Assembly (NCBI GenBank): GCA_003342815.1
Contig: PTEX01000131.1
Span: 1,821,640 to 1,885,639, forward strand
Reading direction: 5' to 3'
Source of the DNA: Eudromia elegans
Taxonomy: Eukaryota; Chordata; Aves; Tinamiformes; Tinamidae
Length of the DNA stretch: 64,000 nucleotides
Shown: positions 47,563 to 60,415 of the stretch, piece after piece
Position numbering within the stretch: position 1 is the first letter of the stretch
Layout: every line of letters begins with the position of its first letter
Position numbers and translations under genes: made by a program
The notes under the pieces: generated by a model
Told to the model about the DNA's origin: nothing
What the model saw: only the letters and a program-made list of their open reading frames with translations
Databases searched by the model: none

Positions 47563-47968
47563 GGATCTATGTTAGATATTTGCTGAATTAATAGTTTTAC
47601 AGTACTTTGCACTTAAATTACACCATCCTTACAGAATTTACAATTTACAGAATTTCATTTTAAATTTAGACCCTTCTATACTTCTTATTTCTTTGACTTA
47701 AACACAATTTGAATCAACTTTAGCATAAAAGTTAATCAGAAATGGTTATTTCATAGTTATATTCTTTATTAACTATCATCTGAGATTGTGTTAGTAGACT
47801 GGGATTATCAAATGTTGAAACTGATGATCATTAAGTTGTACTTCTTTTCAAGAGTAGGAAAAAAAGAAAGCATAAAGTTTCAGGGAATTTAATATTACCC
47901 TTTGCATTTCTGAAATGAAGGCTTAAAGATTACTGAAATTTTGATTTGATTTTGCTTCAGACATAAAA

Positions 47969-47974
47969 AATAAA
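47969..47974 (+). terminator. FSTL5: Proximal poly(A) signal AATAAA
   Basis: A canonical hexamer lies about 410 bases after the stop codon. It is followed within 40 bases by T/G-containing sequence (ttgtacaacctttgac, then gttctgtactgttctg) that could serve as the downstream element. It would give a short 3' UTR. Confidence 0.45.
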
Positions 47975-48942
47975 GTGATGTTGTACAACCTTTGACTCCT
48001 TAAACTGAAATGTTCTGTACTGTTCTGTCCAGCCCCCTGTTTAATCTTTTTGTGCCTTGAAGCTAAAGTCTCACAAGAAAGGTAAAGCATAGAAATTGTG
48101 TAATTTATTCCCACTGTGGCTACAGGATTGCTCATCTTTGAAGAGAAACTTTTCCTATCAAATTTGTAGTCTCAACTTGTTGAACAAACAAAGAGGGAAA
48201 AAAAAGGAAAAATTGTATTTGCAGTGCAGTCTTTTATGATCACTGCAGTTTGAGGAGTTGGCTTTTTATAGTGTCTTTTCTTTCAGATACAGTCAGCCAC
48301 TTGCAGAAGCTTAATCCTTTTTTAGAAAAAAAAATGGTGTTAGCATTTCAGCTATCACAGAGTGCATTTCAAGAAACTGGAGAATAAGAGAACTGAAGTT
48401 GGTAACTGATAGATAACATTTTCCGTATTCATTTTTTATTGACCCATATTTGTTAAGTCATTTGGTTAATGGATTTTTTCCATGAATGCAATTGGATTAG
48501 TGCAAAAACAAACAAACAAAAAATTGTATTTTTTATAGGTTGTTAGCTTGGTATTCTAATTTTGACAATGCTTACACATCTAAATGTGTAAATCTAATAA
48601 GATTCTCAGAATAACACTAATCAGTAGAGCCAGAAAGCCAGCAGTAAAACAACTTTCCAGGCCTAGAGCAATGATTTAAAAATTTGGGGGTATTTTTAAT
48701 TTTATTATGTTTTTGTTAAATAATGCTTATAAGCTCTTTAACTGATCTCCATTTACTAAAGGCAATCGAAAAGAAATATCTTTTTTTAAATAATATTTTA
48801 CTCCGGTTTAGATTGTGTAAAATTGCTTAGAAATATGAAATTTTCTAGCATTGTAAATTGGTGTGTATTTAGCATCCCGCCCTGTGTGATACGGTAGATC
48901 TCTTTAGCTTGAGCAAACTTCCTGGCAGATAGATTTATCTAC

Positions 48943-48948
48943 AATAAA
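48943..48948 (+). terminator. FSTL5: Candidate poly(A) signal AATAAA
   Basis: A canonical hexamer about 1.38 kb after the stop, in ctacaataaaagtctgc. A T-rich stretch (ctgttttccttttcaac) lies about 30 bases downstream. Plausible as the main or an alternative 3' end. Confidence 0.4.
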
Positions 48949-49136
48949 AGTCTGCTTACATTTCGAGCTGCTCAATCTGTTTTCCTTTTCAACAGTTTTT
49001 CTCCATTGTGAACAAACAAGAACCCTGTAAAACGGTCTGTTACTCAGTTACTTACAGTAGTCTGTCTCCTGCATTTTTCTTCTGTAACTTACACCATGTG
49101 GATGTTCTGTATGTAGATAATGTTTGACAAAAGGAG

Positions 49137-49142
49137 AATAAA
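49137..49142 (+). terminator. FSTL5: Candidate distal poly(A) signal AATAAA
   Basis: A canonical hexamer about 1.57 kb after the stop, in aggagaataaaccccg, followed by a short T-rich stretch. A further AATAAA lies at 49275-49280 in AT-rich sequence and is less convincing. Confidence 0.4.
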
Positions 49143-51029
49143 CCCCGTAAGTTTTAAACACTCCTGACTTTGCTGAATAGTCCAATGCAGCCTTGCTCAA
49201 GTGGCAGGAAACACTAGGCTTATGTGAAAACAGGGTAGAGGGAAGTTTGTGTGTTTTTTATTATCTATGTGTATAATAAATAATATGCTGTGGGGAAAAA
49301 AATTATTAGAAGAGCTTAACTAACTGGGAAACCTTCCTTTGGCTGCTACACAGAGAAGCTCATCTATTAATCAGTTAGGCAGAGGGTAATGAGAGTCTGA
49401 ACAGACTTCAGTTCACTGAAAACCTCAGGTATAGAAGCAGTATAAGCAGATAACCCCAAACCAATAATTGTGGCTCTTCTCTAGCGCAATTAAACTCCTG
49501 ATCCAGCCTGCTGAGTGTAATGAATATATGTCTACTTTGCCTTCTCTTTGCCTAATTATTAACAGTGAAAGAATTAGATCTTATGACAGTAATGGAATCC
49601 CTGTGATAATGAAAACTCTTATGCATGATCCTCTCAGTATCTTTTCTTTTTCAGTCCTCAGTTTTGGCAACGGCCTTCTCCTGAATATTAACAGCACTTG
49701 GAGAAGTTGGAGAAGCTTTAAAGTGTAAATTAAATATATGTAATGGAGATGGGAGACAGAAGTCTTTACTAATGTAAATGTTACACAGCCCGATTACATC
49801 AATAATATTACAATAATTTGTCTAGCAGAGTATTTGTCCCTGTCACTTTAGAATTCTCGTTTGAATCCAGTTTCTCCAATTCCACTATAGGCATATCTTT
49901 GACTTGAAAGCTATATCAATTTGTTAAAGGATTATTGACAATTTTTTTTAACTATTGCAGTGTAATAGATCAAAATCCATTTTTTCCTCATTGTCATAGA
50001 TTTGAAATAGTTTCCAGAAATTTCTGGCGTCCAGGAGTGGTTCTGATCTTGTTGAAACTGTCTTCATTTGTCCAAAATTTCCCTTAGCACAAACTGAGAG
50101 GCAACAATAGTTCGTCTCAAATCCTGTCTTTTCTGATTGCTGCAGAGAGTCACTTTGTTTCAGAGGTAACATTTTTAATTTGTTCTAATGTTATTTCAGA
50201 CCTATTATAAGCCTTTGAATTTTAGAATCTGTTACAGAAATAAACTACTTATTTATTTTCCTGTAATCACAAGCGAAGTCGAATGTACGTGACAACTGAA
50301 TTCCGTTAAAGTTACTAGAAGATCACCCTATGTTTCTATACACTAATGAATTTGGGAGAAGCCCATCTACGGGATATGAGGACAAGATGGAGTGTTTTCC
50401 ACCAGGGATTGCAATGCTGGAGCTTCCTTTGCTAATATATTCAAATAAAAAGTGTTTTATATGTCACAGAGAAAGGGCTGTCAGGCTGTTTTTAAAATTT
50501 CTAATGGAAAGTAAAAACAGTACCAAAGAAAATGATGTTATTTTTTCCCTTCTGTCTGGCAGTAAACACTTTTAATATTGTGTGCCTGATAGTATCTTTA
50601 AACTGCTCTTCTGTATTAATAATCAGCTAAAATAAGTGCTGCTCTATTGTGTTCACCAAACAATAAGGGTGAGGAAGAGAAGGTATATTGTTTTTGAAAG
50701 TTCCTCAGTTATCAACCAGTGGAGATTTTTTTTGCTTTTTTTCTTCATGGTGTGCAGAGTGCTCTGCCTTCATTTATATACTTCAAGACCCCTCAGTTTA
50801 TAAATGTCAATGTGTGATTGCTAAATTAAGTTCCTGTACAAATAGGTAAGCTAAACTGAAAACAACTTTCTCAATGCATTTAATTCTAGCTGCTAACAGC
50901 TTCCTTGATACTCTATTCCAGACTTCAAATATACAAAAAAAAAAAAAAAACCAAACCCTTTGATTTGATAAATTAACTGATTAATATTTCTTCATAAATA
51001 CTTAATCCTCATGGTCATCTATGTACTTG

Positions 51030-51100
51030 TTCCAACTGGAGCCCAGCCTTCTTGAATACTGGTGACCAGACTAGAAACATTATTCTGAATAAGGGGAAGA
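51030..51100 (-). mobile_element. Probable CR1 fragment, antisense
   Basis: 'ctggagcccagccttcttga' and 'tggtgaccagactagaaaca' followed by 'ttattctga' resemble the reverse complement of the CR1 block that normally reads 'tggaatactgtgtccagttc' and 'tgggctcc'. It is short and divergent. It lies head-on to the sense CR1 copy that follows. Confidence 0.4.
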
Positions 51101-51159
51101 GCTGGAACTCAGTTTGTGGTTTTATCCATGGCTCTTCTTTCCCCTGAGGAATCAGAGTG

Positions 51160-51530
51160 AAAAGCCTGTTTCAGCCTGGAGAACAGACAGCATCAGGGAG
51201 ACCTAATATCTGCTTGCCAATATCAGCAGACTATCAAGAAGACCAAAGCCAGAGTCTACACCAGGGCATGACAACAGGACAAGAGACAGCAGATGTAAGT
51301 TGAAACATGAGGTCAAGCTGCACATAAATAAAGCATTTTTTTGCCATGAGAGCAGTCAAGCATTGCCCAGATTGCCCAGAGAGGTTGTGCAGTCTCTGTC
51401 CGTGGACATTTTTAAAGACCTGACTGGATAACGCCCACAGCAGCCATGCCGACATGGACCTGAGCTGGTTTTGAGCAGCGTCATGAGGTCCCTTTCAGTC
51501 TGAATTACCCTGTGGTTCTACAATCCTAAC
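51160..51530 (+). mobile_element. CR1 LINE fragment, 3' end
   Basis: Sense CR1 with 'tcagcctggagaacagacag', 'gggcatgacaacaggacaag', 'attgcccagagaggttgtgc', 'tttttaaagacctgactgga' and a terminal 'gaggtccctttcagtctgaa' followed by 'ccctgtggttctacaat'. Strongly diverged and non-coding. The order of blocks matches the CR1 3' region. Confidence 0.82.
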
Positions 51531-54221
51531 TTGAGGATGCAAGAAATAGCAGTCTTAATTTATGTCAGTGGTTTCAGTCACTATCTGAGCTTGCATTTCA
51601 TGTAAATGCACATTTGCAAATGAAAAACACAAGTGTTAAGATTGCATTGAAAGATGACCTAATACCTTAAAAAGTAATATATTTTATCATTTGTAATCCA
51701 TAGCTCTGAGCATCTCATCTTAAACCAAGGATGTTTGTCTTTTTGAAATCTGGAATATGTTTCTTGGCTTCCAGGGAACCCAAAGCAAATAATAGAAATG
51801 GCAAAAGATGCAATACACAAAGGTAAGTGTTTCTTTCTAAGTAACTGAAGAGTGTTGATAACATAGGGAAGGGGTTGTTGAGTACAGCACTACAGGAAAA
51901 GCCTCTTAAACTGTGGAACAAGATATCCAAATGCAAGCACAGTCCCTTAAGTATGCACTAGATCACATCTCTCCAAATGAAACTGTTCTGGGAGAAAACA
52001 ATTCATTGACACCTAATGGCAAATTGATAATACTGTAGTGGAATAAGAGAGTTGTTAATTTGCTAATGAATTTGATATAGAAAAGATTGTGTTATATCTA
52101 TAGTAATCTCTCAAAAAAAACCCACTTCTATGTGGAAGAAGTGCTGTTTGATCAGTTTGTATTTTGTGTCTTGGTTTTTGTTCTAAGGAAACCTGCCAAT
52201 GACTTTTATCTTAAAGTTAGCAACAAAAATGTACAATTTATGAGGAAAATAATGACATATTTAAATATTATATTGCTTCTGAACTGTAACTGATCCATGT
52301 GAACTATATTTTTTATGAGTACAGTTACCAAAATGGGAAAAAGCATAAACTTAATTCTGCAGCTCCAAATTCTAATCTCATCCAAATTTAGTCACACAGG
52401 AAAAAGACAGAACACATTAGAAAAGCTAGAGGAAAGTCATTCAGAGCATGAATGAGAGTTAATTAGCCAGCTGGAATCTAGAGTCCAGCACTCAAGCACC
52501 TCTGCATTTCTGTCACATGGACAATATTTCACCCACTGTTTCTACATTTTATATAATATCAGAGTGGAGAAGACATTTCTCTGCAGTTATGGTACTTAAT
52601 GGGATCACAAGACAAATGAAATTTTAAACAAGTGGGCAAAATCCTACTTCTGCTGGTATTAGCAGTCCATTCATAGTCAGGACCATTAAGCAGGACTCAG
52701 GAAAGGCAATAAAGACAAATTGGTGAGATCTCTCATTCCTGTATTGAGGAAACATTAAAACACATTTGCAGGGCAGAGGATGATTACATTCCAAGCTATC
52801 AGTAGTTAAAATTAACTTTCAAATTGGATAAGAAATAAACATGCCTAAATAACTCTTCAGAGAATGCGTTAAGATGACCGTGTTCAAAACAATGATACAC
52901 TGACAGTAATTCATATAAAAATCCATAACCAGCATTTAGATATTTCACTTGAATCTGTCCTGTCTGTCACCTTTTAATGGGTTAAATGTGCCCTTTGGTG
53001 TGCTGCTATTTAAAAAATGATTTTAGAACTATCTTCAGTGAGTTATAGTATGACAACATACCTAGTATGACAACTTCAGTTCCAGGTGAAAGAGGGAATG
53101 ATACTGAGACTGCCTTTTCCTATTTAGTTGTAGTGCATCACTTTTTCTTCTAGCTTATGAATATTAAAATTGTTCTTATTTTAATCTACTAAATGGAAAA
53201 GTATTTATTATCAGTCATAATGTTCTTATTTTTAATCTTCTTGATGACAGTGTGCCTTCTATCTTTCCACAAGGATGGACATCAGCTCTCTCATTTCATA
53301 ATGTTTCTTTTGATCTTTTTCTCTAGTAATTAAAATTTAAGTGTTTTCCCTCTTTTTAATAAGTGTATTTTGAACCTATGGCAAAAGATGATGGTTTCTC
53401 TGCCAATATTTGTCACTGATTTCCTTTTAACTGTGTAAAAGGAAATCAAATTCACCATCTCTAAGCATCTTCTTGGAGTTTCTTTTAGTCTTCTACAAGA
53501 AGACTATGTTACCCCTACTGGTTCCCTACATGTTTTCACTAACACTTCTCTCCATTTTATTTACTGCAAGCTTTCCATATCTTGGTTAGAACAAATTCAC
53601 AGCTTAGCCTACACCCAGCATGCTTTAAATAGGAACATATGTTACAGAGAAGCATAAACAAAGGATCTGATGTACAAAATATATTACAGTTGTCATCATG
53701 TTAAAACAAGGTTGTTCTTTTAGTTTTGTGAAATGATACTACAATTTTTTGAGGTTGTTTTCTGCCATAGATTCCAGTACAAGGTGTGCCATATGAACAC
53801 ACTCTTTAAGAGGTGATAAATGAAATAAATTTTGCCCTCACTATCTTCTTTGCATGAACAATTATGTATAAAACAAAGTAAAGCTCTCATTGTCTGCAGA
53901 TAAAAGCAAGGCAAGGTTTCCTATGAAGGAATAATATTATTTATTAATTATTTGTCATAATGTGGAAAAAAAAGAATGAACTTGTATGTGAACAAAGCCC
54001 TTCTTCAGAAAAACCTAAATGTTTGTAAAAATTAACCTAAAAAGTGAAGGTCTTATTTGAGCAACACCTTGCATTCTTCAGCTATACCATGACTTTAATA
54101 AAAAATACTACCCCTGTCCTACAATCCGTTCCTTGTGAATACAGATATGTGCAGTAACCTATATTACGATATCTAATGACATAGCTGCTATTCCATAGTG
54201 TAGGCTTCTGGTTTCCTAATT

Positions 54222-54282
54222 ATGTATAATTATATTATATATTTAAATTATATTTATATATATATATATATAAAATGTTATA
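54222..54282. repeat. AT microsatellite-like tract
   Basis: Contains an uninterrupted TA run of about 20 bases within AT-only sequence; intergenic. Confidence 0.75.
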
Positions 54283-54720
54283 TATGCCAAAGATTGAATA
54301 TCCGCAGTTCAGCAAATGTCAATGTTCTGCAAAAATTTTGTTTGTACTCTAGTACTGGTATTGCTTTATTATCTACAAGGAATTTTGGCACCAGAACAAT
54401 CTGCTTTTTAATTAGAAAACTGTTCTATTTTGATGAACTAATAAACTCCATATCATTTAGAGTTTCAGTTTCTAAATGTAGATTTTCATAGACTGCAACT
54501 GATCATGATTTACGCACTTCACAGACAGCGTAATTTAGTATTGTTAATTTAGTAACATATAAAATTATGGAATTCAATCCCTGTTGATTTTCCAAAAATA
54601 TTTTCAGTTAAATGATAATTTTGGGAGAGTCATGGGTAATGCCTTCCAACCTCTCTTTTTTTATCATTTGATAGTAGTATCATTTTTCCAGAATCTTACC
54701 TTTTTTTCAAACCAAAATGC

Positions 54721-54760
54721 ATATGAAAGAATTCACTCTATATAGAAAGAATTCACTCTA
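54721..54760. repeat. 20-bp tandem duplication
   Basis: Two adjacent 20-base units that share the identical 16-mer gaaagaattcactcta (54725-54740 and 54745-54760). Confidence 0.9.
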
Positions 54761-56059
54761 AATTTCAGTAATTTTGAGGGTTTACTAATTACTGATTTAC
54801 ATACAGGTCTACAGCATGGTTGAAATTCAAAATCTTTAGTGTGCAGTTGGTGGTGTATCTGAATTGCTCAAAGCAAAATTTTTTTTTTCTTTTTATACTT
54901 CAGATTTTTGTTAACATTCTTTTTATTTGTAGCTGACAGTTAACTCACAGAAGGAGCATATATTTATAATATACACTTTCATATTGCCCAAGATAATCAA
55001 AAAATGCCACACTTAATCCAAAACACTTTGTTGCATCGTAACTTTGTAGTACCCAAAGTCAGGATTTCACAGAGAAGAACTGAAATATTTGCACGTTTCA
55101 GCTATACCCGAAACATTAACTTACAAAGGCCAAACTACACAAAGAAAGTCAAAAGGAGAAAATGAACTACATGCTTTTCTGTCAATATTTCTCTCATCTA
55201 ATTCAAGTGGTAAGAAGTATTATTGATTTTAAATGCTGTAATATGATTTATCTTTCTTTCTAGTTAGATTGCATCAATTGAGACAATTCTAAAAAAAGTC
55301 TACCTAGTAATTCTGCTAGCTTTTCAAAAAAGCACGGTTATAGGCATATAATAGATGACTAGAAAATTACAATAAAAGCCTATTCATGTATCTCATTTTA
55401 CATTACAATTTTAAACAATATATTAAACCGCTGCTCGGTGTTCTTTAAGTGCTCTTAACACCAACGATTTATTTCTTTGTGTGAGCCCTGTATCTTCCTT
55501 CACTTCAACAACAATAACTATATTCAGAATAGTCATTTTAGTGATTTTTAACTAATGCTTCTCTGCCTGAATAGAGAAATTACAAATTGTTTTGCCTTCT
55601 TCCTTAAAATTTAACCAAACAATTTACTTCAAAGAACTCTCCTGGCTCTAATTTCCTTCTGAGATGCTTCTTATACCAGTCAGTGTAAGGAAGTTCCCTC
55701 CGTGAGGATTTTTGTCATTAATAGCCACAAAATACTTGTAGTAAAATATTTTGTGGATCAACTGCATTTCACAGTATGATTTTTTTTTTTCTTTCAGTTT
55801 TTCTGTTTGAAAGATTATGTCAGTGGACGAAAAAGAAGTCCAACCCAGTATGCCGTTGGCTTCATTTGTGCAGACTGGCAATCTCAAAGTACGTATTCTT
55901 TTCCTTACTGATGCCAAGAGAGTGTGGACGTAAAGGTATGGGCATATAGTGTTATGCCTGTAAAATAGCCTGTGCATTTAAAACCACAGAGAAAATCTGG
56001 AGAGTGTTTTACCTTCATTTAGCCTTTTTTTTTTCCCTCAAGTACATTCAATAAAAATT

Positions 56060-56083
56060 AAAAAAAAAACACCCCCCCCCCCC
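56060..56083. repeat. A10-CA-C12 run
   Basis: A run of ten A, then CA, then twelve C. The opposite strand carries G12, the longest G/C homopolymer in the window. Confidence 0.9.
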
Positions 56084-56806
56084 AACAAACTTCCCATCTC
56101 TTCCAGGTTATTTGATAAACAGGCCAGGAGAATAATCTCAGCACACTCCACTGGGAAGATCAAATCCTAAACAGACAGGAGAAGAAAATATAAATCACAG
56201 CAAAGTCTATGGGAAACTAAGGCTGAAGAATTTATATGGATAAAAGATTCCCTTGCTATTACCGTGCTCAATCTACTTTAAGAATCTTGAACCAGCTACT
56301 TTTTCTACTACAAAGTATTATACAAGTTTTCATTCTGATCTTATATGTTGGCTTTGCTTAGGGCAATTTCATCGATTTTAGTGAAGTTTTTCTTGTCTTT
56401 CAGTAGGATAAATCAGAGCAGGTTCAGAAACTTATCATTTCTGAAATTGCTGAATATCCCAGACTTTTAGACAATGAAATAAATCTGTCATAATTTGAGA
56501 AGGCAAAGAGAACAGAAGTGAAAATACATGAAAATATAGCTGAATTAAAGAAATATATTGGAGCTAATACAGAAAAGAATTTCTTTTTCTTTCAAAGTTG
56601 GTATGACTACAGGATATGCATGTGGGGAGTTCTCTCCTAATAAACTGAAACAGGCATCTACGTCCTAGTCTGCTGAAGCATATGAGAAGTTGTTATCAGT
56701 CTTAACTATCTTAATATTTACATGTAATGTTTAGTACAGTTTGAGAATTTCTGTAAAGAAGCAAAGATGATGGATAAGAAACCATAGGTGCTTCAACTAT
56801 CTAAGT

Positions 56807-56830
56807 ATTACCTCATTACCTCATTACCTC
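56807..56830. repeat. (ATTACCTC)3 tandem repeat
   Basis: Three perfect copies of an 8-base unit. Confidence 0.9.
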
Positions 56831-59800
56831 AGGATCCAACCACAACACTTTTTCACTATACGAACAGAATCTTATTCAGTGTTTTCTCCTGTCTATAGGA
56901 TATATATGCAGGAAGGGAACTGTGTTGGATACATAATTAGCTCAAGACACTGCTTGCAGGATTGCAAACTGTGGCTGACCTCAAAGGAATTCAAGGAAAA
57001 TCTGACCATTTGTGACCTGTAATATTTAAAACACCAAATGTAAAAGAGGGCCACATACCAGAAAGCGACCTCACCTTTTTTTTTTTTTCGTCTTTAAGAT
57101 TTAGAAATAAGTGATAAGATGAAAATACTGAGAGAAATGTACTATTTCATTGCAACAGCAGCCACATGGTTTCCACATTCATGCAAATTATTAGCAAAAG
57201 CCAGTAAATACTTTCACATTGAGTTGCTAAGAATTGCTCATCTGCTATACTCAGTAACTATTGCTGGTTCTTTCTTATCTCTGGAAAAATGTGGCGTAAC
57301 AGGCATGAGAAATGGGCCTTCTTCGGTTTGCTATCTTCATGCTATTAAGACTCCAGTTAAAAAATTAATATGACTTGCAAACAAACAAAAAAACAGGTTT
57401 AACCAGCCTACTGGAAGCATCAGTCATAACAGAAGCAGTAGCAACCCAGATGCTAGGTATATTTTTCACTGTATGGGAATTGGGAGTCATTGCTTAATAG
57501 GGAAACAGGACCTAATGCATGTGCAGGTAATGCTCTACTTATAGATATTCATCATGAGCCTTCACAGACACTGCTGCTCATCTGGTATTTTGCTTCTGAG
57601 GAGACATTTGTTTTCAGCTCCTGATGGATTTGGAATCATATTTGCATCTTATCATCTTCTGACACGATTCTGAGAATGACAGTCTCTTCATGTATTCCCT
57701 TGAGGAGTAAAATACATCTTTTCATTCAGGTATATCTGCTAGTTCATCTATTTCTGCAAATCATTTGAGTAACATGGACATCTCTTGCTTTGATTATTCT
57801 TGATATAATTTCTTCCGTAAATCTGAAACAGTGTTCTCATGTAGATAACTGCAACTAGAGCCCTTTGGCAGTAGCCTGTTACTGAATACTCTCGGGATTA
57901 CAGCTAGTGAGAAAGGAGGTGGCTCCTGCTGCTCCCTGAGGTACCACCTATGAACTGGTAGTGGGGCTGGACCCTCGGGGCTTTCAGGGCTACTGTTGCA
58001 GAGGACACTTTTTCAATCAATCTTGGCTTGTTTCCTGCAGTTATTGCTTCAGCAAGAGGTATGGAGATTGATCTCTAAATAAACGTCCTTTAACTTCATT
58101 GCTAAACCTTTCTCCTGGGAGGTGAAATTACGAGTCCCATAAAATAGAAGATATTGCAACTGATTTCATTTCTCAGTTCCTGGAATGTACACCTTAAATT
58201 GTAGACAAAATGCTCCTTGCAGCCTCCTTTCAAAAGAAAGTTGTGCTTCATGCTGCACTTGGCATGGTGCTTCCTTCTTGCTGGGGCGTGATAAGCTGTC
58301 TCCATCCATTTCACTGAGCTTTGCAGTGAAAAAATATAACTATATCTCAAAAATAGAAAAGGAATGCTCTTTAGCCAGACAGAATTTCCTACTGTTTTAG
58401 CAGTCCTTGTTTTGACCTGTCCCAGTGCTTGAACATGGAGAGTATAAACTAATTTAGCACTTGATGTGAGATTTCATGAATACCTGATACGATGGCATTA
58501 ATTTATTCATGTATCTGCTGGTAACACTGAATGTGCTGTGTTTTAGGACTGTTTATCCACAGCTGCCTCCGCATAAATGACTCATTGGTAGGTGTTCAAC
58601 TAATATATCAATATCTTTCTAGTTTTATTTGAACTCCTGAACTTCCACTATTGATTTTTGAGCACCAATACATCATAAGCTGTTAAATTTCATCCTGTTT
58701 CGTTACTCCAACCATCAAACTACCCATTTCCTTCTCTCATGAATCTTTAATCATGCAATTCTACTGGACTCAGCTTTTCAGGAAAGATCAGTGAAGGAGC
58801 TACTACTTTGTGGATCCAGACTGTCCTCTGTCATGAGTGAAGCGTTAAGTTTTTCATCCCTATCACAGATGAGATGCGCATTCACTAAAGCAAAAAGCTC
58901 AACCAGCCTGACTGTACATTAACTGATGTTTTCAGGATTATAGTTTTAGACTTAACAGAATACACATTGCTAAAATGTTTTGTGGATCTAGTAATTTGAA
59001 TAAAATATCTTTTTTTTTTTTTCTCTTATGAGAGTTTATATGAGGTAAACAGCTGCAGCCAGGTCAGAAATGATGCTCTCGGTGTAAGTCAGGACGGTGT
59101 AGGGAGAATATGTGTGAACATTTCTTCTGTTCTCCAGATGTGATGAGGTTGGGTTTTTTTCATTTGCTTGTATGTTTTCTGATGCTTCATCTTCTGCCAT
59201 ATACAGTATGCTTTAACTGACAAAATAGATTTTCCCTATGTCTTGGACTATATTAATTTATTTTCTTATTCAGCTGCTTCCATTTTTCATTGCACCCTTG
59301 GTCATGGTTAGATTTATTTCCTTCTTTCAAACTGTCATGCCTGAGCAATCAAAATCTGTGAATAATCTGCACTTTGTTCCTTTGGAGAGCTCCACCTGAT
59401 TGCTGCTGTCTTATTTTCCCTATCTGCAGGCCATTGAGCATAACTTTTGCCATTCTTCTAAAAGTTACTGGTTTTGTATTGAACTGACAGTGCAGGGTCT
59501 CTGGGCTTACACGTGAGTGACTTGGCCTAAGCAGCCTAAGCTTATAAGAGTTATTAGAATGATAAGAGTTTTCTGTTATTACAATGATTACTGCCAAACA
59601 TGTTTTTGTTTAAGCTCTGTGAATACCTTTAAAAATATGACAGTTCATTAGGTCAAATGAAGCTGAGGAATGTTATTGTGCAACTTGCAAATTCCAGCTG
59701 CAAAGAAGCAAAGGAAACAGACAATTATAAGAAAACATATATAAAAAAAAATCCCCAAATTGACATCCAGACTGCAGCAACACACACACCTGAACAGATT

Positions 59801-59970
59801 TCTGCTGGCAAAAAAGCCAGTTTTCCAGACATGGATAACTTGATGTGACACCAGCATTGCTCCCTGCATGCACACTTCTCCGCAAGGCATCAGCCTTGGG
59901 ATCTGAAGAGTGGAGGGTGCAGGTCCATATGTTGTCCTCTTTTGCCCCCAACACTTTTGGGAATTTAACA

Positions 59971-59989
59971 TCTCTCTCTCTCTCTCTCT
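59971..59989. repeat. (TC)9 microsatellite
   Basis: Nine TC units plus a T; intergenic. Confidence 0.92.
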
Positions 59990-60344
59990 TTCATGCTGCC
60001 ACCTCTAGATATGGATGGGAGGACTTACTTCGTCTAGAGACAATAAATCTCTCCATTTGTCCTTTCAAGACTTCATAAAAACTCAATTGGTCTGCAAGAC
60101 TTGTCCGTGAAAAGTTCTACCTTCTGAGTAATAAAATTGATTATACAACACATTGTAAATTTTAGACTGTAATTAATTATCCTTAGTTTATGAACTCTCT
60201 GGAATGAAGTTTATAACTTCTGTGAAATCTATAGTGTCAACTCTGTCTTTTACCTGCTATGATTTTTCATCATTTACATTCTCTGTCAATTGTATATGTG
60301 TTAGCCATTATTTACACCTAAAACTCAGGTACTAACTTATCTGA

Positions 60345-60415
60345 ATTATATATTATATAAATAATCCATATGCATATATATGTATTATTTACAGATATAT
60401 ATATACACCCCTCGT
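60345..60415. repeat. AT-rich low-complexity tract
   Basis: TATATTATATAA, gcatatatatgtattat and agatatatatataca words in succession; intergenic. Confidence 0.65.

Larger units (their letters stand above)
47563..49142 (+). other. FSTL5: FSTL5 3' UTR (end uncertain)
   Basis: AT-rich sequence with no coding potential follows the FSTL5 stop. It holds AATAAA hexamers at 47969, 48943 and 49137, and another at 49275 just beyond. The end is placed at the third signal only provisionally; the true cleavage site or sites cannot be decided from sequence alone. Confidence 0.6.
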
